Positions 59,067 through 64,000 of a stretch of DNA of 64,000 bases are shown here, piece after piece. Made by a program: the position numbers and the translations under genes. This DNA comes from Actinobacillus genomosp. 1. Its GTDB lineage: Bacteria > Pseudomonadota > Gammaproteobacteria > Enterobacterales > Pasteurellaceae. Position 1 is the stretch's first letter; each line of letters starts with the position of its first letter. The stretch lies in contig NZ_CP103834.1 of NCBI RefSeq assembly GCF_029774175.1, positions 258,501-322,500 of the forward strand. Reading direction: 5' to 3'. Below the pieces are notes generated by a model that had not been told where the DNA came from, did not search any database, and saw nothing but the letters and a program-made list of their open reading frames with translations.

Positions 59067-59822
59067 CTATCCAATATCTTTAGCAAGATAATGCAGTACA
59101 CCGCCAAAGACTTTTTCCAGATTTTTGGTAGTAAAGGTGGTTTCGGTTTTACCTGCGGCCAGTAAAGTGCGGTTTATCATCAATACTTGATCGCAAAAGC
59201 TAGGTACGCTGTTTAAATTATGAGTTGAAACTAAAACTAAATGTCCTTCGCTACGCAGTTGCTGCAACAATTCAACGATGGCATTTTCGGTTTTGACATC
59301 AACGCCGGTAAACGGCTCGTCCAGTAAAATAATCTGACTTTCTTGTGCCAATGCTCGAGCAAGAAACACGCGCTTTTTCTGTCCGCCGGAAAGTTCACCG
59401 ATTTGGCGGTGTTGTAAATGGCAAATGTCCACTCGTTCCATCGCTTGCATCACTTTTTGTTTATCAAGAGATGAAGGACGGCGTAGCAATCCCATATAGC
59501 CGTAGCGTCCCATCATAACGACATCGTAAACGGAAACCGGAAATTGCCAATCGACTTCTTCACTTTGCGGCACATAAGCAACCAGATTTTGTTTCAATGC
59601 TTGTTGAATCGGCATTTGGTTTAACAGAATTGTACCGGTTTGAGGTTTGACTAATCCCATTAAACTTTTAAACAGCGTGGATTTACCGCCGCCGTTCACA
59701 CCGATTAAAGCACAAATCGTACCGTTTTTCAGTTGGAAAGAAACGTCATGTAAGGCTAAGTGCCCGTTGTTATAACGGACACTTAGCTTTTCAACAGAAA
59801 TGGAAGTAGGAACAGATAGCAT
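59067..59822 (-). CDS. Iron/manganese (YfeB/SitB-like) ABC transporter ATPase
   Basis: A 251-residue ATPase of the chelated-metal ABC group. Walker A GVNGGGKSTLFK, signature LSGGQKKRVFLARALA, Walker B IILLDEPFTGVD, H-loop VSTHNL; the VPQSEEVDWQFPVSVYDVV Q-loop region is characteristic for Mn/Fe/Zn importers. ATG 59822 lies one base after the upstream gene's stop; a longer frame from 59855 is less likely. It is directly followed by a terminator, so no permease gene follows. Confidence 0.88.
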   Translation of the reverse strand: MLSVPTSISVEKLSVRYNNGHLALHDVSFQLKNGTICALIGVNGGGKSTLFKSLMGLVKPQTGTILLNQMPIQQALKQNLVAYVPQSEEVDWQFPVSVYDVVMMGRYGYMGLLRRPSSLDKQKVMQAMERVDICHLQHRQIGELSGGQKKRVFLARALAQESQIILLDEPFTGVDVKTENAIVELLQQLRSEGHLVLVSTHNLNSVPSFCDQVLMINRTLLAAGKTETTFTTKNLEKVFGGVLHYLAKDIG

Positions 59823-59823
59823 A

Positions 59824-60720
59824 TTATTTGTTACTTTTTTCAAAACCGTCCACAATTGTACTTATAGTGACTTTTAATAGATCTAAATAAGTTGGAACAG
59901 CACCATCCTTAGTTGAAAGTGAATCAACATATAACACACCGCCGTATAATGCACCGGTTTCTTTAGCAACTTGTTTAGCCGGTTTATCCGATACGGTGCT
60001 TTCGCTGAAAACAACAGGGATATTGTTGGCTTTTACACCGTCAATTACTTTTTTTACTTGTTGCGGCGAACCTTGTTCTTCAGCATTAATTGCCCAGAGA
60101 TAAAGCTCTTTTAATTGATAGTCTTGTGCTAAATAACTGAATGCCCCTTCACTGGTAACTAACCAACGTTGTGCTTCAGGAATGACTGACAGACGTTGGC
60201 GTAACGGTTCAGCAATCGCTTTTACTTTTTCTGCATAAACTTTAGCATTTTGGTTATAGCTTTCGGCATTTTTCGGATCGTATTTCACTAATGCAGCACG
60301 AATATTTTCAATATATTGCAATGCATTAGCCGATGACATCCAAGCGTGCGGGTTCGGTAAATTTTTATATTCACCTTCGGTGATAGCAATTGGTGTAATA
60401 CCTTCAGTTACCACAACGGCCGGTTTACCTTTTACATTTTCAAAGAAACGTTCGAACCAACGTTCTAAATTCATACCGTTCCATAAGATAAGATCCGCTT
60501 TTTGTGCTTTAGCAATATCTTTCGGTGTCGGTTGGTAATCATGAATTTCCGCACCGGGTTTGGTGATGGATTCGACAACCGCTTTATCACCGGCAACATT
60601 TTGCGCAATATCTTGGATCACGGTAAATGTTGTGACGACTTTGAATGGTGCAGCCATAGCGAGTGTTGCGCTTAAACCTAATGCAACCACAAATGCTTGT
60701 TTTAAAAATGAAAGTTTCAT
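59824..60720 (-). CDS. Metal ABC transporter substrate-binding protein (YfeA/SitA-like)
   Basis: A 298-residue cluster A-I binding protein with a signal peptide (cleavage near AMA-AP). Metal ligands visible are His in EIHDYQPTP, His in NPHAWMS, Glu in TSEGAFSYLA or the later SEST segment, and Asp in LYVDSLS, the Mn/Fe set (no zinc-type His-rich loop, unlike ZnuA). It is followed by the ATPase. Two palindromes resembling Fur boxes precede it, consistent with metal regulation. Confidence 0.9.
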   Translation of the reverse strand: MKLSFLKQAFVVALGLSATLAMAAPFKVVTTFTVIQDIAQNVAGDKAVVESITKPGAEIHDYQPTPKDIAKAQKADLILWNGMNLERWFERFFENVKGKPAVVVTEGITPIAITEGEYKNLPNPHAWMSSANALQYIENIRAALVKYDPKNAESYNQNAKVYAEKVKAIAEPLRQRLSVIPEAQRWLVTSEGAFSYLAQDYQLKELYLWAINAEEQGSPQQVKKVIDGVKANNIPVVFSESTVSDKPAKQVAKETGALYGGVLYVDSLSTKDGAVPTYLDLLKVTISTIVDGFEKSNK

Positions 60721-60740
60721 AGTTTCTCCTTTTAATCATG

Positions 60741-60776
60741 AATTTCATTCTGAATGAAATTGAGAATAAATCTCAA
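60741..60776. promoter_or_regulatory. Two Fur-like palindromes before the metal-binding protein gene
   Basis: AATTTCATTC-T-GAATGAAATT (60741-60761) is perfect; TTGAGA-ATAAA-TCTCAA (60760-60776) overlaps it and resembles the ATGAGAAT/ATTCTCAT form of the Fur site. They lie 20-55 bases before the start on the minus strand. MntR or another metal regulator is the alternative. Confidence 0.5.
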
Positions 60777-60786
60777 TTAATAATAA

Positions 60787-61122
60787 TTATAAACATTTTA
60801 TGGGTTTAGGTAAACCGGCAATTTTGGTCGCTTGTTTTGCCGGACCGTCAGGAAATAAACGCTGCAAATAACGGCTATTTCCTTTCTCTTCACCGAATTT
60901 TTGCGCCATTGCTTTAACTAACATTCGGATTGCCGGAGACGTTTTATATTCTTGATAGAAATCACGCACTAAAAAGATGATCTCCCAGTGTTCATCTGTC
61001 AGTACAATTTGTTCTTTCTTTGCAATTTCAATTGCAAGCGCTTCTGACCAATCTTCAAGGTGAGTTAAATAGCCTGAAGCATCGGTTGGATATTTTTTTT
61101 CGTTTAATTCAATGTAATGCAT
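60787..61122 (-). CDS. tusE: TusE/DsrC-family sulfur carrier
   Basis: A 111-residue DsrC-fold protein. LTDEHWEIIFLVRDFYQEY and the C-terminal GLPKPIKCL, with the conserved penultimate Cys, mark TusE, which receives sulfur from TusBCD for 2-thiouridine in tRNA. Only one C-terminal Cys is present, so it is not the dissimilatory DsrC type. ATG 61122 is preferred over a start at 61161 that would lie across the upstream hairpin. Confidence 0.92.
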   Translation of the reverse strand: MHYIELNEKKYPTDASGYLTHLEDWSEALAIEIAKKEQIVLTDEHWEIIFLVRDFYQEYKTSPAIRMLVKAMAQKFGEEKGNSRYLQRLFPDGPAKQATKIAGLPKPIKCL

Positions 61123-61127
61123 ATAAA

Positions 61128-61153
61128 TAAAAAGTGCCACGGACGTGGCACTT
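61128..61153 (-). terminator. Terminator after the YccA-like gene
   Basis: Stem AAGTGCCAC / GTGGCACTT with a GGAC loop; on the minus strand followed by TTTATTTA. It lies between yccA and tusE only, so tusE probably has its own promoter or depends on readthrough. Confidence 0.8.
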
Positions 61154-61173
61154 ACTCTCAAATTTGTTTTAGA

Positions 61174-61839
61174 TTAATCGTCACTACCTAATACGCCGAA
61201 AATTTGTAATAGGCTTAAGAATAGATTGTAAATCGATACGTATAAATCTACTGTCGCACGGATATAATTGGTTTCGCCACCGTGAATAATATTGCTGGTA
61301 CCTAATAAAATCGCGCCGCTTGAGAACACAACAAATAATGCGCTCATTGCAAGACTTAATGCCGGAATTGCTAAGAAGATGTTAGCAATAATCCCAACGA
61401 GTAACACCACAAATAATGCCATCATCATACCGGATAAGAATGACATATCTTTTTTGGTCGTTAGCACGTAAGCCGAACAAGCAAAGAATACTAATGCGGT
61501 TGAACCCAATGCAAGAGCGACAACATCGCCTAAACCGGCACCGATATAGCGGTTTAAAATAGGTCCTAAGGTGTAACCTAAAAAGCCGGTTAAAGCAAAT
61601 ACGCTTAGAATACCTGCACTACTGTTTGCAGTTGCATTAGTAAGGAATAATAAACCGTAGAAACCGATTAATAATCCCCACCAAGGTAATGCGGGCGCAT
61701 TCATTGACATTGCCGCAAAAGCAACTACCGCAGAGAAGGCTAGCGTCATTGAAAGTAATAAATAAGTATTACGTAATACTTTATGAGTGCTGAGTAATGA
61801 TTCGTTACTTGCCGCACCGCTAATCACACGATTTTCCAT
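61174..61839 (-). CDS. Bax-inhibitor-1/YccA-family membrane protein
   Basis: A 221-residue protein with seven hydrophobic helices. The YIRATVDLYVSIYNLFLSLLQIFG C-terminal region is the family signature, and the layout matches E. coli YccA, a substrate and modulator of FtsH, also near tusE in enteric genomes. ATG 61839 (MENRV) is chosen; a frame from 61893 adds 18 residues without support. Confidence 0.9.
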   Translation of the reverse strand: MENRVISGAASNESLLSTHKVLRNTYLLLSMTLAFSAVVAFAAMSMNAPALPWWGLLIGFYGLLFLTNATANSSAGILSVFALTGFLGYTLGPILNRYIGAGLGDVVALALGSTALVFFACSAYVLTTKKDMSFLSGMMMALFVVLLVGIIANIFLAIPALSLAMSALFVVFSSGAILLGTSNIIHGGETNYIRATVDLYVSIYNLFLSLLQIFGVLGSDD

Positions 61840-62020
61840 ATTGTTTCCTTTAAGTTGAACAAAATTTTTATTTATATATGGACAAACTTCCATAAATCAA
61901 GTGTAAATTAGCGACAAATTTAGCCAAAGTCAATTGACTTTATCTATGCAATAGTTAAAAATTTTCTTATGAGTGTGATACACTTGAATAACCCAACGTT
62001 TACTTTGCTAATGCCATTAT

Positions 62021-62572
62021 ATGAAACTGAATTTCCCTACCTATTTAACCTTATTTCGGGTTGTACTCATTCCTCTGTTTGTGATTGCCTTTTACTTGCC
62101 TGCCGATTGGTATGCCGCTGAAATTTCCACCCTTATTTTTTTCATAGCATCTATTACCGATGCTTTTGACGGTTATTTGGCAAGAAAGTGGAATCAAACT
62201 ACTCAATTGGGTGCGTTTTTAGATCCGGTTGCAGATAAAGTATTGGTTGCGGTGGCATTAGTATGTGTAGTGGAATATTACCATACGTGGTGGATTTCTA
62301 TTCCTGCGGCAATTATGATTGCACGAGAAATTATTATTTCCGCATTAAGAGAGTGGATGGCGGAATTGGGAGAGAGAGCCAGTGTTGCGGTTTCCATGTG
62401 GGGAAAATTTAAAACAACCGCACAAATGCTAGCATTAGGCGGAATGTTATGGCGATTTAATTTTGCAATGGAAGTGCTTGCTTGGATTTTGCTTTACATT
62501 GCTGCCGGTTTAACCCTTTGGTCTATGATTCAGTATTTAAGAGCGGCAAAAAGTAGTTTGTTAAAATCATAA
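62021..62572 (+). CDS. pgsA: CDP-diacylglycerol-glycerol-3-phosphate 3-phosphatidyltransferase PgsA
   Basis: A 183-residue inner-membrane enzyme that makes phosphatidylglycerophosphate. The CDP-alcohol phosphotransferase signature DAFDGYLARKWNQTTQLGAFLDPVADK (Asp-X2-Asp-Gly-X2-Ala-Arg-X8-Gly-X3-Asp-X3-Asp) lies at about residues 46-72, and five hydrophobic segments follow the usual topology. Single gene with its own terminator. Confidence 0.96.
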   Translation: MKLNFPTYLTLFRVVLIPLFVIAFYLPADWYAAEISTLIFFIASITDAFDGYLARKWNQTTQLGAFLDPVADKVLVAVALVCVVEYYHTWWISIPAAIMIAREIIISALREWMAELGERASVAVSMWGKFKTTAQMLALGGMLWRFNFAMEVLAWILLYIAAGLTLWSMIQYLRAAKSSLLKS

Positions 62573-62587
62573 TTAAAGCGAAATTAT

Positions 62588-62616
62588 AAAGGCGAGATTA
62601 TATCTCGCTTTTTTTA
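62588..62616 (+). terminator. Terminator after pgsA
   Basis: GCGAGAT / ATCTCGC stem with a TAT loop followed by T7. Confidence 0.8.
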
Positions 62617-62630
62617 TGCGTAAAATAAAT

Positions 62631-62649
62631 TGAAATGATAATTGTTTTT
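62631..62649. promoter_or_regulatory. Possible Fur box before the TonB-dependent receptor
   Basis: TGAAATGATAATTGTTTTT keeps the AATGATAAT core of the Fur site and matches 12 of 19 positions; it is about 40 bases before the start. Confidence 0.5.
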
Positions 62650-62687
62650 ATTTAAACTTGAGCAATTTTAATAAAAGGAGACACATA

Positions 62688-64000
62688 ATGCATAAAAAAA
62701 CAATCTTTAAATTAAGCTTAATTAGTTTAGCTGTCGCCGGCTATGCGGAGGCTAATCAAGCTACACTTGATACGGTGGAAGTTCAAGCTCAACCTACGGT
62801 CAATCATACACGAAATATTAGTAACCTACGTGAATTACTGGCGAATCGTACGGACGTGAATGTCGGAGGAGGTAGCGTTTCGGCACAATACATCTCGATT
62901 CGCGGAGCAGGGCAAGATCGTATCGGTATGATTGTCGATAATACTTCGACTAATACTCAACAATGGTATCACCAAGGTCGTTTTCAATTAGACCCGTCTA
63001 TGGTGAAATCAATTAAAATTGATAAAGGTGCAGGTTCCGCCAGTGCCGGTATCGGTATAACGGACGGTGTTATTCGTGCCGAAACCGTTTCGGCGAAAGA
63101 TTTACTTAAGGACGGAAGAACCTTCGGTGCGCGTATCGGTTCCGAATACAATAGTAATCGTGGTATTAACGGTTCGCTTTCACTCTATGGACAGGCGAAT
63201 AACCTAGACGTACTCTTATTAGGAAGTTGGGGAGACGATAAAAACTATAAGGCGGGCAGAGGTTATTCAGACTCCGTTAATCTGAACAGTCGCGTAGTAA
63301 ATAATACCGCTCGCCGCCAAGGTAATTATCTAGCGAAATTTGGCTACGATATTACTGATAAGCAGCGTATCGGTTTAAGTTTTCGTCAAGAGTCATTTTA
63401 TGGTGCCGGACAAGATCGCTTTGAAATGATTTTTAATAGCCGTCCGGTAAATGCAAATACGACAAAACGCACCTACAATCTTGAATATGATGCGAAAGAT
63501 CTGGGATTTGCCCGAGAGATGAAAGCCAATGTATTTTATATTTTAGGTACTGATAAGCGAGAAGATTATCAACAAAATAAATTAACGGGTTATCAGCGTA
63601 GTTCCAAAACAAAAACCTCCGGAGCTAATTTAGGCTTTACCAGTGAGTTCGGCGGAGAGCATTTGTTTAAATACGGTGTGAATCTACGTAAAGAGCAAAC
63701 AAGTAGTCAAAATTCATTCGGCTATATTAAAGGCGAACAAAAATCGGAATACGGATTATATGCCGAAGGTATTTGGTCTTTAGGCAAAGTACTGACTTTA
63801 ACCACAGGGCTACGCTATGATTATTATAATTTGGATACGGCAGGTAAAGTTGATAAAAACGGTAAACCGCTTGCCGGTACTAAATCGGTATCCGATAACA
63901 AATTAAATCCAAGTTTCGGATTGATTTGGGATGTTACACCGAATTTTGCCTTAAATGCTAAGCTGAATTATGCAAGTCGTAGTCCTATTTTAGCTTCGGC
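62688..64000 (+). CDS. TonB-dependent outer-membrane receptor (partial, open at right edge)
   Basis: A frame open from ATG 62688 (behind AAAGGAG) to the window end, at least 437 residues, so only the N-terminal half or so is present. It has a signal peptide ending near AEA-NQ, a TonB box (ATLDTVEVQA), and a plug domain (SIRGAGQDRIGMIVDNTSTN, KSIKIDKGAGSASAGIG), followed by alternating beta-strand sequence. It resembles siderophore- or heme-type receptors; ligand is unknown. A Fur-like site precedes it. It is more iron-uptake equipment beside the metal ABC genes and tbpBA. Confidence 0.85.
   Translation, partial: MHKKTIFKLSLISLAVAGYAEANQATLDTVEVQAQPTVNHTRNISNLRELLANRTDVNVGGGSVSAQYISIRGAGQDRIGMIVDNTSTNTQQWYHQGRFQLDPSMVKSIKIDKGAGSASAGIGITDGVIRAETVSAKDLLKDGRTFGARIGSEYNSNRGINGSLSLYGQANNLDVLLLGSWGDDKNYKAGRGYSDSVNLNSRVVNNTARRQGNYLAKFGYDITDKQRIGLSFRQESFYGAGQDRFEMIFNSRPVNANTTKRTYNLEYDAKDLGFAREMKANVFYILGTDKREDYQQNKLTGYQRSSKTKTSGANLGFTSEFGGEHLFKYGVNLRKEQTSSQNSFGYIKGEQKSEYGLYAEGIWSLGKVLTLTTGLRYDYYNLDTAGKVDKNGKPLAGTKSVSDNKLNPSFGLIWDVTPNFALNAKLNYASRSPILAS

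Overview
The window reads as chromosomal DNA of a Pasteurellaceae bacterium of the Actinobacillus/Mannheimia lineage. The evidence is the repeated DNA-uptake core ACAAGCGGT(C), the 'Apl-type' uptake sequence rather than the Haemophilus type AAGTGCGGT, often in inverted pairs at gene ends. A Pasteurellaceae-like rRNA operon, a TbpB/TbpA transferrin receptor pair and low GC content agree. Species cannot be fixed from the sequence alone. No insertion sequence, prophage or CRISPR array is visible.

Layout. 1-3.9 kb: the end of a surface-polysaccharide cluster (flippase tail, GT25 and GT2 glycosyltransferases, a Wzy-like polymerase), tightly overlapped. 4-4.5 kb: msrA. 4.6-16 kb: a hexuronate catabolic regulon. 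One arm (uxuA, uxuR, a GH31 glycosidase, TRAP dctM and dctQ) runs leftward; the other (TRAP dctP, an SDR reductase, uxaC, kdgK, eda) runs rightward from a shared control region with a perfect CRP site and a UxuR-type operator. 16-20 kb: a YczE-like membrane protein, then nupC-deoC-deoD for nucleoside uptake and breakdown. 20-23 kb: argC-argB-argD behind two ARG boxes. 23.3-27.8 kb: Fur-box-preceded tbpB (frameshifted as given) and tbpA. 27.9-34 kb, leftward: rho, cysK, and thrB-thrA behind a threonine leader peptide and attenuator. 34-38 kb: sodA, alr, recD.

38.2-43.9 kb: a complete rRNA operon (16S, tRNA-Ile, tRNA-Ala, 23S, 5S) with promoter, boxA elements and terminator. 44-49 kb: pepD, gpt, gmk, an orphan TolC-type outer-membrane lipoprotein, rnfH and ratA. 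49-52 kb: modABC. 52-56 kb: apt-dnaX-yadG-yadH-like operon, with dnaX split by an A9 slippery run. 56.3-59 kb: a small operon of YheO-type regulator, RidA, a threonine-synthase-fold PLP enzyme and a YbaK-type deacylase. 59-61 kb: an iron/manganese ABC binding protein and ATPase without a permease. 61-64 kb: tusE, yccA-like, pgsA, and the start of a TonB-dependent receptor running off the right edge.

The most notable points are the GH31 enzyme and non-classical fructuronate reductase inside the uronate regulon; two genes (tbpB, dnaX) needing a -1 shift at A-rich slippery runs; the unlisted thrL leader; the RidA/PLP/YbaK operon of unknown substrate; and a metal ABC system lacking its channel.
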